Shown piece after piece: positions 8,361 to 17,110 of a stretch of 64,000 nt of DNA. The translations under genes were made by a program, and so were the position numbers. Origin of the DNA: Nocardioides xinjiangensis (GTDB lineage Bacteria > Actinomycetota > Actinomycetes > Propionibacteriales > Nocardioidaceae); contig NZ_JAFMSY010000003.1 in the NCBI RefSeq assembly GCF_017916455.1, positions 1 to 64,000 on the forward strand, written 5' to 3'. The stretch's first letter is position 1. Every line of letters starts with the position of its first letter. Under the pieces are notes generated by a model. That model did no database searches. It saw only the letters and a list, made by a program, of their open reading frames with translations, and was not told where the DNA came from.

Positions 8361-8480
8361 GGTGATGCTCCTCAGCTGTCGGGGTTGTCGTTCGCCGGTC
8401 CGTCGTGGCGTACCGGTCGGTCCGGTCCGTCTCGATGATGACGGGTCGGTGGTCGTGCCAGGGGTCGTGCCTGGGTCGGG
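8361..8480. other. Intergenic G+C-biased simple sequence
   Basis: The 120 bases between tetR and DUF3107 are made of short imperfect direct repeats (GGTCGG, GTCGTGCC). No convincing promoter or hairpin is visible, so DUF3107 may be read from the tetR promoter or from a promoter I cannot recognise. Confidence 0.4.
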
Positions 8481-9131
8481 TCAGTGGTCGTCGGTCATCG
8501 GGTAGCCGCGGATGCCGCGCCAGGCCAGACCGGCGATGAGGGCCGCCGCGTCGTCCTGCGAGATCCCGCCACCGCCCGCGAGCCAGAACCGCGCGGACAC
8601 CTGCGCCATTCCCACGAGCGACACGGCGAGCAGCTCGGAGGCCTCGTCGGGCAGGCCGGTGTCGGTGCGGATGACGTCGGCGATCATCGACGCGCACTCG
8701 GTCGTGACTCGGTCGACGCGCTCGCGCACGTCGGGCTCGCTGGTCAGGTCGGACTCGAAGACCAGCCGGAACGCGCCCTCCTCGGAGGCGACGTAGCTGT
8801 AGAACACCTTCATCGTCGCCGCGACGCGGTCCTTGTTGTCGGTGGTGGAGGCGAGGGCCTCGCGGCAGTTGTCGATGATCATGTCGCAGGAGGAGTCGAG
8901 CAGCGCGAGGTAGAGGTCGAGCTTGCCGGGGAAGTGCTGGTAGAGCACCGGCTTGGAGACCCCGGCGCGGTCGGCGATGTCGTCCATCGCGGCGGCGTGG
9001 TAGCCCTGGGCCACGAAGACCTCGAGAGCCGACTCGAGCAGCTGCGCGCGGCGCTCGCGCCGCGGCATCCGGCCGCCGCGGGGTCGCGCGAACGCCCCGT
9101 CGGAGGAGGGTTCGGTGGTGCCTGCGGTCAC
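8481..9131 (-). CDS. TetR/AcrR-family regulator
   Basis: A 216-residue regulator. The N-terminal helix-turn-helix (about residues 22-68) has the TetR signature AMDDIADRAGVSKPVLYQHFPGKLDLYLAL. The rest is the helical ligand-binding and dimerisation domain. An arginine-rich N-terminal tail (PRGGRMPRRERR) precedes the DNA-binding domain. The position next to DUF3107 corresponds to Rv3208 of M. tuberculosis. An AGGAG site lies six bases before the GTG start. Its ligand and targets are unknown. Confidence 0.92.
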   Translation of the reverse strand: MTAGTTEPSSDGAFARPRGGRMPRRERRAQLLESALEVFVAQGYHAAAMDDIADRAGVSKPVLYQHFPGKLDLYLALLDSSCDMIIDNCREALASTTDNKDRVAATMKVFYSYVASEEGAFRLVFESDLTSEPDVRERVDRVTTECASMIADVIRTDTGLPDEASELLAVSLVGMAQVSARFWLAGGGGISQDDAAALIAGLAWRGIRGYPMTDDH

Positions 9132-9282
9132 GTGGTGCTCCTGGGGCCGTGGTGCTGCTGCGGGGGAGGCGGGCCGGTGCTGCCGGGTGCTGGTGGCGAG
9201 CCTATCGGCAGCCCGACGTGCGAGGAGGGACCCCGGTGCCCGGAGCCCCTCCCCGCCGGTCAGCCGTCGGTCGGTCGGCGGC

Positions 9283-11544
9283 TCAGTAGGTCACGTCCAC
9301 GAGCATGGCGCGCGTGGTGGCGTCCACGCTCCTCACGGTGGCCTTCACGCCCTCGCCGGCGACCCGCACCGAGTTCTGCGGGTTGTTCGCGGCGTCGTAG
9401 TAGGCCGAGACCAGCGTGTCGTCGAAGGTGGCCTGCTGCGGCACGCCGCCCGAGCACGTCTCGAGCGTGCTGTCGACGGCGATCTGCTTGTGGAGGCAGG
9501 TCCGGTCGATCACGTCGAGGCCGAAGGTGGCGTCGAACGGCTCACGCCGGTTGGTCGGGCTGGTGCCGTCGCTGTAGGTGAACGAGTTCGGCGTGGCGTC
9601 GACCGGGAGGGCGTAGCCGGAGCCCGGGTGCACCGAGGTGTTGTTGTCGGCCGTGGTCGGGTCCACCAGCCACACCAGCATGCCGTCCTGGAACGTGAAG
9701 AACTCCACCCAGTTGGGTCGGGTGACCGCCTCGGAGAAGTTGTACGGGCCCTCGGCCAGGGTCGCGTCGTAGCCGACGTACTGCCGGTTCTCGATGAGGT
9801 AGTAGCGGTTGTCCGACACCGTCTCCGTGCCCGTCGAGCGCTTCCAGCCCTTGACCGTCCAGCCGGGTGCCTCGGTCTCGGCGTCGTCGGTGAACGTGGT
9901 CCGGTCCGCCTTGATCGTGATGTTGTCGAGGAACGCGCCGGCTCCGTTCACGCCGCCGTCCGTGGCGTAGCGGAAGCGGAACTTGGTGACCTGGCCGGCC
10001 GCCTTGTAGCTGAAGCGGAGGCCGCCCCAGCGGGTCTTGGCGCCGGTGAGCGCGCGCCCGGCCGTGGTCCAGGTGTCGCCGCCGTCGACGGAGTACTGGG
10101 CGTAGAGGAAGTCGTAGCCCTGCTCGATGTCGTACCAGGCGTCGGCGGTGACGGTGACCGTGTCGGCCGCCGGGACGTCGCGGGTCAGCGTGTTGCGCAG
10201 CTCGTCGCCGCGACCTGACCACCAGGCCCGCTCACCGCCGGGAATGTCGACCTGGGCCTGCGTGGTCGTCGCCGCCGGCAGGTTCACCTTGACGGCCTGG
10301 TAGGCGCCCTCGACCTGCTTCTCGGACGGGCTCAGGGTGATGCTCCGCGTGCCGGCGCCCTTGTCGACCTCGGTGTACTTCAGCCAGCCGAGGAAGAGCT
10401 TCTCCGCGGGGCCGAAGCTGCCCGGGTGCGTGCCGATGCCCTCGTCGGGGCCGCCGTGGCCGAGCCAGGACCCGGACGACATGGTGGTCCAGAAGGACGA
10501 GCCGTTGTCGCCGCCGTTGGTGTCGTAGAAGTCGGGCAGCCCGAGGTCGTGGCCGTACTCGTGGGCGAAGACGCCCAGTCCGCCGTTCTCCGGCTCGACG
10601 GTGTAGTCGCCGATGAAGTAGTCGGTGTCGCCGATGCGCGCTCCGCCGTTGAGGTTGGGCTTGCCGTCCACGGACGGGCCCTCGGACCCGGCGGTGGTGG
10701 GGTAGGCGTACCAGCGGTGCGACCAGATCGCGTCGGGGTCGGCGCCGGCCTCCTCGCCCTCGCCGGCGTGCACGGCCTGGAAGTGGTCGATGTAGCCGTC
10801 GGCCTCGTCGAAGACGCCGTCCTCGTCGAAGTCGTAGCGGTCCCACACGTCGAACTGGGACAGGTAGGCGTTGAGCTCCGCGGTGGACCTGCCCGAGGAG
10901 GTCGCCCAGGCGTCCGCGGTGTCGTCGATGAACGCCCACGAGCCGCCGTCGTCCTCGACGGCGTTGTCGCCGTAGGTGGAGGCGTTGCCCGGGACGGTGA
11001 CCCAGTCCTCCGTGGTCACGTCGACGGTGTAGGCGCCGTTGGACTGGGCCGAGTAGAAGTTGGCCATCGACTCGCCGGGGCCGTTGAACAGGTCGTCGTA
11101 GTAGGCCTTGTCGTAGGACGGCTCCCAGGTCGTCGAGTTGTCCTGGGTGCGGTCGGGGCGCGGGATGGCGTCGTGCACCGGGCCGGGGGTGAGGCCGAGC
11201 TTCTTGGAGCCCTGGGTGCCGAACTCGGACAGGATCGTCCAGATGCGGTCCGTGCCGGTCTCCCCGAGCTCCACGAACTCGCCCTCGGCGACCTCGACCA
11301 CCTGGGTGCCGTCAGGCGTCGTGCGGGCCCGGGCCGACCCGTTCTCGACCATCGCGCGGGCCTTGGCCTTGAGCCGCGCCTGCCTCCTGATCTGCGGCGA
11401 CGTCCGGTTGTCGGGCTTGGACCTGACCTTCTCCGAGGACGCCGGGGCGTCGCTGGAGGAGGAAGCCACGGCAGGCGACAGGGCGGTCAGGCCCAGGGCC
11501 AGCGTGGCGGTTCCGGCGAGGACGCCGGTTGCCAGCTTGTTCAC
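9283..11544 (-). CDS. Secreted M6-family metalloprotease (immune inhibitor A type)
   Basis: A 753-residue exported protease. The GTG at 11544 begins a signal peptide (MNKLATGVLAGTATLALG, cleavage after PAVA near residue 31) and follows a TGGAG site. A propeptide precedes the catalytic domain, which has the zinc motif HEYGHDLGLPD (His328, Glu329, His332, then Asp338) of M6 peptidases. An acidic DFDEDGVFDEADG stretch looks like a calcium site. The C-terminal half carries two beta-sandwich regions like those of InhA peptidases, with paired DDAETEAPGWT-type segments. It is divergent from moeZ and unrelated to the conserved genes around it. Confidence 0.92.
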   Translation of the reverse strand: MNKLATGVLAGTATLALGLTALSPAVASSSSDAPASSEKVRSKPDNRTSPQIRRQARLKAKARAMVENGSARARTTPDGTQVVEVAEGEFVELGETGTDRIWTILSEFGTQGSKKLGLTPGPVHDAIPRPDRTQDNSTTWEPSYDKAYYDDLFNGPGESMANFYSAQSNGAYTVDVTTEDWVTVPGNASTYGDNAVEDDGGSWAFIDDTADAWATSSGRSTAELNAYLSQFDVWDRYDFDEDGVFDEADGYIDHFQAVHAGEGEEAGADPDAIWSHRWYAYPTTAGSEGPSVDGKPNLNGGARIGDTDYFIGDYTVEPENGGLGVFAHEYGHDLGLPDFYDTNGGDNGSSFWTTMSSGSWLGHGGPDEGIGTHPGSFGPAEKLFLGWLKYTEVDKGAGTRSITLSPSEKQVEGAYQAVKVNLPAATTTQAQVDIPGGERAWWSGRGDELRNTLTRDVPAADTVTVTADAWYDIEQGYDFLYAQYSVDGGDTWTTAGRALTGAKTRWGGLRFSYKAAGQVTKFRFRYATDGGVNGAGAFLDNITIKADRTTFTDDAETEAPGWTVKGWKRSTGTETVSDNRYYLIENRQYVGYDATLAEGPYNFSEAVTRPNWVEFFTFQDGMLVWLVDPTTADNNTSVHPGSGYALPVDATPNSFTYSDGTSPTNRREPFDATFGLDVIDRTCLHKQIAVDSTLETCSGGVPQQATFDDTLVSAYYDAANNPQNSVRVAGEGVKATVRSVDATTRAMLVDVTY

Positions 11545-11827
11545 GTTGGTGCTCCACGAGATACGGCAGTGCCTGCACCCCCCAGGGCCACCGGACCGTC
11601 CGGCTCTTGGGCACCACAGCGGGCTACTCCACTCCACGCCGGCGGGGTTTGGCAAGGAGATCTTCGGCCGGGACACGCCCAGGGCCGCAGATGCTGCGGC
11701 GCCGGTGGGTGCCGCGACGTCCGGATGGCGGGACTCGTCGGGGTGCCGCCAGGAGCGGGGCGACCATGGCAGGGAACAGAGCCGGCGTCGCGCCGGTTGT
11801 GCCTGTTCCCCGAGTCGAGGAGAAGTC
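11545..11827. promoter_or_regulatory. Divergent M6 protease/moeZ intergenic region
   Basis: This 283-base gap holds the promoters of the protease (minus) and moeZ (plus). The only clear structure is the nested palindrome at 11772-11810 listed separately. No small gene is convincing. Confidence 0.4.
11772..11810 (+). promoter_or_regulatory. Nested hairpin in the moeZ leader
   Basis: GGGAACAG (11772-11779) pairs perfectly with CTGTTCCC (11803-11810), and inside it CCGGCG (11782-11787) pairs with CGCCGG (11791-11796) around a three-base loop. The hairpin ends 17 bases before the moeZ GTG, just before the GAGGAG ribosome-binding site, so it could act in the mRNA leader or as a protein-binding operator. 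Confidence 0.5.
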
Positions 11828-13027
11828 GTGTCGTTCCCTGCACTTGTCGAGCCGGCAGCCGAGCTCAGCACCGACGAGGTGCGCCGCTACAGCCGCCACC
11901 TGATCATCCCGGACGTCGGCATGGCCGGGCAGAAGCGGCTGAAGAACGCCAAGGTGCTCGTGATCGGCGCCGGCGGGCTCGGCTCCCCGGCGCTGCTCTA
12001 CCTCGCCGCGGCGGGCGTCGGCACGCTCGGCATCGCCGAGTTCGACGAGGTCGACGAGTCGAACCTGCAGCGCCAGATCATCCACGGCATGTCGGACCTC
12101 GGCCGACCCAAGGCGGAGTCGGCCAAGGAGTCGATCGCGGAGGTCAACCCCTACGTCGAGGTCGTCGTGCACAACGAGCGGCTCGACAACGACAACGTGA
12201 TGCGGGTCTTCGAGGGCTACGACCTCATCGTCGACGGCACCGACAACTTCGCCACCCGCTACATGGTCAACGACGCCGCCTACTTCCTCGGGATCCCCTA
12301 CGTGTGGGGCTCGATCTACCGCTTCGACGGCCAGGCGTCGGTCTTCGCGCCGACGCTGGCGGACGACGCTCCGTGCTACCGCTGCCTCTACCCCGAGCCC
12401 CCGCCGCCGGGCATGGTCCCCAGCTGCGCCGAGGGCGGGGTGCTGGGCGTGCTGTGCGCGAGCATCGGCTCGATCCAGGTCAACGAGGCGATCAAGCTGC
12501 TGACCGGCATCGGCGACCCGGCCGTCGGCAAGCTCGTCATCTACGACGCCCTCGAGCTGGAGTGGCGCAAGCTCAAGGTGCGCAAGGACCCGAGCTGCGC
12601 CCTGTGCGGCGAGAACCCCACCGTCACCGGCCTCATCGACTACGACGCCTTCTGCGGCGCGGTGTCCGACGAGGCGGCGGAGGCCGCGGCCGGCTCGACG
12701 ATCTCGGTCACCCAGCTCGAGGCGATGCTCAAGGAGCGCGAGGAGGGCACCCGGGACTTCGAGCTCATCGACGTCCGGGAGCCCAACGAGTACGAGATCA
12801 ACCGGATCCCGGGCGCGAAGCTGATCCCCAAGGGCGAGTTCCTCAACGGCAACGCGCTCGTTGACCTGCCCAGCGACAAGCCGATCGTGCTGCACTGCAA
12901 GTCGGGCGTCCGCTCGGCCGAGGTCCTCGCGATCGTCAAGGGCGCGGGGTACGCCGACGCGGTGCACGTGGGCGGCGGCGTCGTGGCCTGGGTCAGCCAG
13001 GTCGACCCCAGCCAGCCGGCGTACTGA
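11828..13027 (+). CDS. moeZ: Adenylyltransferase/sulfurtransferase MoeZ
   Basis: A 399-residue two-domain enzyme. The N-terminal ThiF/MoeB E1-like domain (about 15-270) has the ATP loop GAGGLGSPAL, the R/D/NLQRQI motif and zinc cysteines (CYRCLYP and later CALCG). The C-terminal rhodanese domain (about 295-395) has the active-site loop HCKSGVRS with its persulfide cysteine. MoeZ activates the C termini of sulfur-carrier proteins (MoaD, ThiS and CysO types) by adenylation and thiocarboxylation for molybdopterin, thiamine and cysteine synthesis. GTG 11828 follows GAGGAG. A molybdopterin role would fit the molybdenum hydroxylase at 26-30 kb. Confidence 0.95.
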   Translation: MSFPALVEPAAELSTDEVRRYSRHLIIPDVGMAGQKRLKNAKVLVIGAGGLGSPALLYLAAAGVGTLGIAEFDEVDESNLQRQIIHGMSDLGRPKAESAKESIAEVNPYVEVVVHNERLDNDNVMRVFEGYDLIVDGTDNFATRYMVNDAAYFLGIPYVWGSIYRFDGQASVFAPTLADDAPCYRCLYPEPPPPGMVPSCAEGGVLGVLCASIGSIQVNEAIKLLTGIGDPAVGKLVIYDALELEWRKLKVRKDPSCALCGENPTVTGLIDYDAFCGAVSDEAAEAAAGSTISVTQLEAMLKEREEGTRDFELIDVREPNEYEINRIPGAKLIPKGEFLNGNALVDLPSDKPIVLHCKSGVRSAEVLAIVKGAGYADAVHVGGGVVAWVSQVDPSQPAY

Positions 13028-13068
13028 CCGACGTCCCCGCGCCACTCGCACGGGCGACCGGCGTCACC

Positions 13069-13080
13069 TAGGGTCGCGCC
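13069..13080 (+). promoter_or_regulatory. Leaderless -10 box, DUF4129/moxR operon
   Basis: TAGGGT (13069-13074) ends exactly six bases before the ATG at 13081, so the operon running to about 17.4 kb probably starts as a leaderless message here. Confidence 0.65.
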
Positions 13081-13872
13081 ATGCGTGCGTGGGGCGACCG
13101 GACACCACCGGCGGCACGGGCCGTCGTCGCCGTGACCGGCACGTGCCTGCTGATGGTGCTCGTCGCCTGGGCGACCCTGCTCGGCCCCGACCAGGTGTTC
13201 ACCGGCCCCGGGCCGCGCCCGGCCACGGCCACGACCACCGCGAGCTGCATCCCGCCCCCGGTGGGCACCGACGACGGCACCGCCGTCCCCGCGCCCGAGG
13301 ACCCTGCCGGGCGCGAGGCCTGCGACGTGCCCGCCGGGTCCGCGGACGGGACGCAGGAGGTCGTCGAGCGGCCGCCCCCGCTGTGGGTGCAGGTCCTCGC
13401 CTGGCTCCTCCTCGCGGCGCTCGTGGCCGGCGTCGCGGCGCTCGTGCTGTGGCTCCTCGCCACGGTGCTGCGCGAGGTCCGGGTGCGTCGCGCGCGCACG
13501 GAGGAGCGCTCGGCGGTGGGCTTCGCCGTGCTCGACGAGCCGGTCCGGGTCGCCGAGCAGGTGGCCGCGGACGCCGCCGAGCAGGACGCCGTGCTGGGCG
13601 ACGGGGACCCGCGCAACGCGATCGTCGCCGCGTGGCACCGCTTCGAGGTCCAGGGCGAGCGGGCGGGCGTGGCGAGACGGCCGTCCGAGACCTCCTCGGA
13701 GTACGCCGTGCGGATCCTCGACATCGCCGACGCCGACACCGGCTCGGTGAGCCGGCTCGCGCAGCTCTACCGCGAGGCCCGGTTCTCCGACCACCCGGTG
13801 ACGGAGGCGCACCGCGCGGAGGCGCTGGCCGCCCTCGCCGTCCTGAGGAACAGCCTCGGGGTGGACGCATGA
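13081..13872 (+). CDS. DUF4129-domain membrane protein
   Basis: A 263-residue protein with an N-terminal membrane segment (about 11-32), an extracytoplasmic proline/alanine-rich loop containing two cysteines, a second segment (about 102-127) and a cytoplasmic C-terminal domain. The latter has IVAAWHRFEVQGERAGVARR, SETSSEYAVRIL and LAQLYREARFSDHPV, the DUF4129 signature seen in transglutaminase-linked operons. It is the first gene of a tightly packed operon (ATGA overlap with the next gene). Its role, probably in cell-envelope assembly with MoxR and DUF58, is inferred from this recurrent association. Confidence 0.85.
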   Translation: MRAWGDRTPPAARAVVAVTGTCLLMVLVAWATLLGPDQVFTGPGPRPATATTTASCIPPPVGTDDGTAVPAPEDPAGREACDVPAGSADGTQEVVERPPPLWVQVLAWLLLAALVAGVAALVLWLLATVLREVRVRRARTEERSAVGFAVLDEPVRVAEQVAADAAEQDAVLGDGDPRNAIVAAWHRFEVQGERAGVARRPSETSSEYAVRILDIADADTGSVSRLAQLYREARFSDHPVTEAHRAEALAALAVLRNSLGVDA

Positions 13873-14306
13873 GCCGGCTCCCCGCGCTGTGGCGGGGTCG
13901 CGCGGCGGGCGGCGCGGTCCTCGCCGGGATCGGCTACGCCGTCACGGCCTGGCTCGACATGGAGCCCCGGCTCCTGCCGTACGTCGTCTGGTCGGTCGTC
14001 GTGCTGGCGACGGCGTACCTGGTCATCGACACCGTCGACGTGCCCGCCGCCGAGTGGCAGCAGGGACCGCCGGCTCCGTCGGACCGGGTGGACGAGGCGA
14101 CGCCCGACCTCCGCGTGCTCTCGAGCCACCAGCAGGCCGACCACCCCTCCGACGCCCTGGCCCACCGGCTCGTGGCGCTCGCGCGGGCCCGCGACCCCGG
14201 GCTGGGCGACGCCGTGCAGCGGGAGCTGGCCGGCACGCACCGGCTGGCGCCGCCCGACATCGACCGCATCCTGACCCGAATCGAGGACGTCCGTGACCCA
14301 AGCTGA
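13869..14306 (+). CDS. Hypothetical membrane protein of the moxR operon
   Basis: A 145-residue protein with two N-terminal membrane segments (about 10-28 and 36-57), then a soluble region with SSHQQADHPSDALAHRL and a helical end. No family is recognised. It overlaps both neighbours (ATGA with DUF4129 upstream; its last 14 bases run into moxR), so translation is probably coupled. Confidence 0.8.
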   Translation: MSRLPALWRGRAAGGAVLAGIGYAVTAWLDMEPRLLPYVVWSVVVLATAYLVIDTVDVPAAEWQQGPPAPSDRVDEATPDLRVLSSHQQADHPSDALAHRLVALARARDPGLGDAVQRELAGTHRLAPPDIDRILTRIEDVRDPS

Positions 14307-15327
14307 CCGCCCCGGCCCAGCCCCCGACCGGCTGTCGGCGCCCGCCGCGCCCGAGCAGGTCGCGGCCTTCGCCGAGCGCGTGCTCGACGAGGTGGGGCGC
14401 GCCGTCGTGGGCAAGCGCGAGGTGCTGGCGCTCGTGCTGGCCGGCATCCTGGCGAAGGGGCACGTGCTGCTCGAGGACTTCCCCGGCCTGGGCAAGACGC
14501 TCGCGGCCCGCTCGTTCGCCGGCGCCCTCGGCCTGGAGTTCTCCCGCGCGCAGTTCACCCCCGACCTCCTGCCGGCCGACCTCACCGGCTCCTACGTCTA
14601 CGACCAGCGCCGCGCCGAGTTCGACTTCCGGCCGGGCCCCGTGTTCGCCGGCCTGCTGCTCGCCGACGAGATCAACCGGACCCCTCCCAAGACGCAGGCC
14701 GCGCTGCTCGAGGCGATGCAGGAGGGGCAGGTCACCGTGGAGGGGCAGACGCACCCGCTGCCGAGCCCGTTCCACGTCCTGGCCACGGCCAACCCGGTGG
14801 AGTACGAGGGCACGTACCCGCTGCCGGAGGCGCAGCTCGACCGCTTCCTGCTGAGGGTCGGCTTCGGCTACCCGACCGCACGGGAGGAGCACGACGTGCT
14901 CCGCCGGCGGCTGGACCGCCGGCGCGAGGAGGTCGACATCGCGCAGGTCACCGACGCGGCCGGCCTCACGGCCGCCCAGGCCGCCGTCGAGGAGGTGGTC
15001 GTCGACGAGTCGGTGGCGCGCTACTGCGTGGACCTCGTCGCCGCGACCCGGGCGCACCCCGACGTCCTGACCGGGGCCTCGCCGCGCGGCAGCCTCGGCC
15101 TGGTGCTCACCGCGCGGGCGTGGGCGGCGATCCGGGGCCGCGACTTCGTCGTGCCCGAGGACGTCAAGGTCGTCGCCCGCGCCGTGCTCGCGCACCGGAT
15201 CACGATCAAGCCGGACCTCTGGATGACCCAGGCCTCGGGCACGCGCGTGGTCGACGCGGTGCTGTCCGGCGTGGCGACGCCGCGGACCCTCGAGTCCCCG
15301 GGCGCCGGAGGGGGCGCGCAGCGGTGA
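14293..15327 (+). CDS. MoxR-family AAA+ ATPase
   Basis: A 344-residue AAA+ protein. Walker A is EDFPGLGKT, Walker B is LLADEINRTPPKTQ, followed by the MoxR motifs LLEAMQEGQVTV and ANPVEYEGTYPLPEAQLDRF (sensor 1 and arginine finger region). MoxR proteins act as chaperone-like motors on DUF58/VWA partner proteins, here encoded immediately downstream with a GTGA overlap. GTG 14293 is the start. All nucleotide-binding residues are intact. Confidence 0.93.
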   Translation: MTQADRPGPAPDRLSAPAAPEQVAAFAERVLDEVGRAVVGKREVLALVLAGILAKGHVLLEDFPGLGKTLAARSFAGALGLEFSRAQFTPDLLPADLTGSYVYDQRRAEFDFRPGPVFAGLLLADEINRTPPKTQAALLEAMQEGQVTVEGQTHPLPSPFHVLATANPVEYEGTYPLPEAQLDRFLLRVGFGYPTAREEHDVLRRRLDRRREEVDIAQVTDAAGLTAAQAAVEEVVVDESVARYCVDLVAATRAHPDVLTGASPRGSLGLVLTARAWAAIRGRDFVVPEDVKVVARAVLAHRITIKPDLWMTQASGTRVVDAVLSGVATPRTLESPGAGGGAQR

Positions 15328-16604
15328 CCTCGTGGCGGCCCACCCCGGCGCTGGTCCGGTCGTGCCTGCTCGCGCTCGGTGGTGTGAGCGGCGGGATCGT
15401 GCTCGGCCAGGAGGTGCTGGTGGTGCTGGCCGCGCCGTTCGTGGTCCTCGCCGCGATGGGGCTCGCCGGCCGGCCGCGCCGGTCGCCGCGGCTCGTCGCC
15501 CGCCTCGACCACCACCGCCTCCACGAGGGGCAGGGCACGACGTCGCGCCTGGAGGTCGACGACCTCGCCGGTGTCGAGCACGTCACCCGGGTCGCCGCCC
15601 GGGCGGTGCACGTCGCCACCTCGCCGACGTACGGCACGGTGGGCTCGCTCGTCGACGAGGGGCTGCCGGGCGTGGCCTTCAGCCCGCGCCGGTGGGGCCG
15701 GCGCGCGGTGGGTGCCGAGCGGGTGGCGCTCACCAGCGCGTGGGCGGGCTGGCGCTTCGGGCCGGTGCCGCTGCCGGAGAACAGCCTCGTGGTGCTGCCC
15801 CAGACCGCGCCGTACGACACCCGGGCGGAGGTGCCGCAGCCCGACGGCCTCGTCGGACGGCACCGCTCGCGGCGGCTCGGCAGCGGCACCGAGCTCGAGG
15901 GCATCCGGCCCTTCGCGCCCGGCGACCGCCTCAAGCGGATCACCTGGCCGGTCTCGCTGCGCACGGGCGAGCTGCACGTCGTGACGACGCGCGCCGAGCA
16001 GGACGCCGGGGTGTGGCTGGTCGTCGACGGGCTGCGCGACATCGGCGTCTCGGGCGGGATCGACGGTCACGCCAGCACCCTCGACCTCACCGTGCGGGCA
16101 GCGGCGGCGCTCGCCGAGCACCACGTCCGGACCGGCGACCGGGTCGGGCTCCTCGTGGTCGCCGCCAACGGCGCACGGGTGCCGCTCGGGTCCGGCCCCC
16201 GGCACCTGCAGCGGCTCCAGGGCACCCTCGCCCGGGTGCGCACGGAGGCGCGCAGCACCCCTCCCGAGCGGCTCGACCTGGGCGCGGGAGCGGGCAGCGT
16301 GGTGCACGTGCTGTCGCCGATGCTGTTCACGCCGCTCGTGACCGCGACGGCCGGCCTGCAGCGCAGCGGGGCGTCGGTCGTGGTGGTCGACACGCTCGGC
16401 GACGCGCTCACCGCTCCCGACGGCGCCGACCGGCTCGCCCTCCCCAGCCTCGCGGCGCGGATGCAGAGGATCGAGCGCGACGACCGGCTGCGACGCCTGG
16501 CCGCCCTCGGCACACCCGTGGTGCCGTGGCGGGGGCCGGGCACGCTCGACACGGTGCTGCACCAGCTGGCGCGCCGTGCACAGGTGCCGAAGGTGCGTGC
16601 CTGA
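15324..16604 (+). CDS. DUF58-domain protein
   Basis: A 426-residue protein with two N-terminal hydrophobic stretches (about 12-48) and the DUF58 core GSGTELEGIRPFAPGDRLKRITWPVSLRTGELHV (residues cited in part: EGIRPFAPGD and ITWPVS). The region after it looks like a von Willebrand A fold, starting WLVVDGLRDIG in place of a perfect MIDAS DxSxS. It is the usual client of MoxR. It overlaps moxR by GTGA and the next gene by one base. Confidence 0.9.
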   Translation: MTSWRPTPALVRSCLLALGGVSGGIVLGQEVLVVLAAPFVVLAAMGLAGRPRRSPRLVARLDHHRLHEGQGTTSRLEVDDLAGVEHVTRVAARAVHVATSPTYGTVGSLVDEGLPGVAFSPRRWGRRAVGAERVALTSAWAGWRFGPVPLPENSLVVLPQTAPYDTRAEVPQPDGLVGRHRSRRLGSGTELEGIRPFAPGDRLKRITWPVSLRTGELHVVTTRAEQDAGVWLVVDGLRDIGVSGGIDGHASTLDLTVRAAAALAEHHVRTGDRVGLLVVAANGARVPLGSGPRHLQRLQGTLARVRTEARSTPPERLDLGAGAGSVVHVLSPMLFTPLVTATAGLQRSGASVVVVDTLGDALTAPDGADRLALPSLAARMQRIERDDRLRRLAALGTPVVPWRGPGTLDTVLHQLARRAQVPKVRA

Positions 16605-17110
16605 TGCGCGTCCTGCGGCCCGGCGTCACCGCGACGGTCGTCGCCCTCCGGGCGCTGCTCCTCGTGCTGCCGTGCGCCGCGCTGGCGCTGGCGCTGCCGG
16701 AGGTCCCGCACGGGACGGTCCTCGCCGGGGTGGTGGTCTCGGCCGCGGCATGGGCGTGGCTGCCCGACCACGCCGTCGGCGTCGTGCCGCTCGCGATCGT
16801 CGCCGGCTGGTGGGCCGCGCACGGGGTGGTCGACTGGCGGGTGCTGGTCGTGGGGGCGCTGCTGGTCGCCGCGCACGTGGCGGCCACGGTGGTCTCCTAC
16901 GGCCCGGCGACGCTCCCGGTCGACCGCCGCCTGGCCCGGCGCTGGTCGGCCCGCGGACTGCTGGCGCTCGTGCCGCTGCCCGTGACGTGGCTCGCGGTCC
17001 GCGGCCTCGACCCGGGGGCCGCGCCGTCGTGGCTGTGGCTGGCGGCCGCGGCCACGACCGTCGCGATGCTGCTCCTCACCGCCCGCCTGGTGCGGCCCGG
17101 GCCCGCGTGA
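16604..17110 (+). CDS. Polytopic membrane protein of the moxR operon
   Basis: A 168-residue, very hydrophobic protein with about five membrane segments (for example ALRALLLVLPCAALALAL and VAMLLLTARLV). It sits where many actinobacterial moxR-DUF58 operons have a membrane transglutaminase, but it contains no catalytic Cys-His-Asp domain. Function unknown. Its ATG overlaps the stop of the DUF58 gene and its own stop overlaps the next start. Confidence 0.8.
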   Translation: MRVLRPGVTATVVALRALLLVLPCAALALALPEVPHGTVLAGVVVSAAAWAWLPDHAVGVVPLAIVAGWWAAHGVVDWRVLVVGALLVAAHVAATVVSYGPATLPVDRRLARRWSARGLLALVPLPVTWLAVRGLDPGAAPSWLWLAAAATTVAMLLLTARLVRPGPA

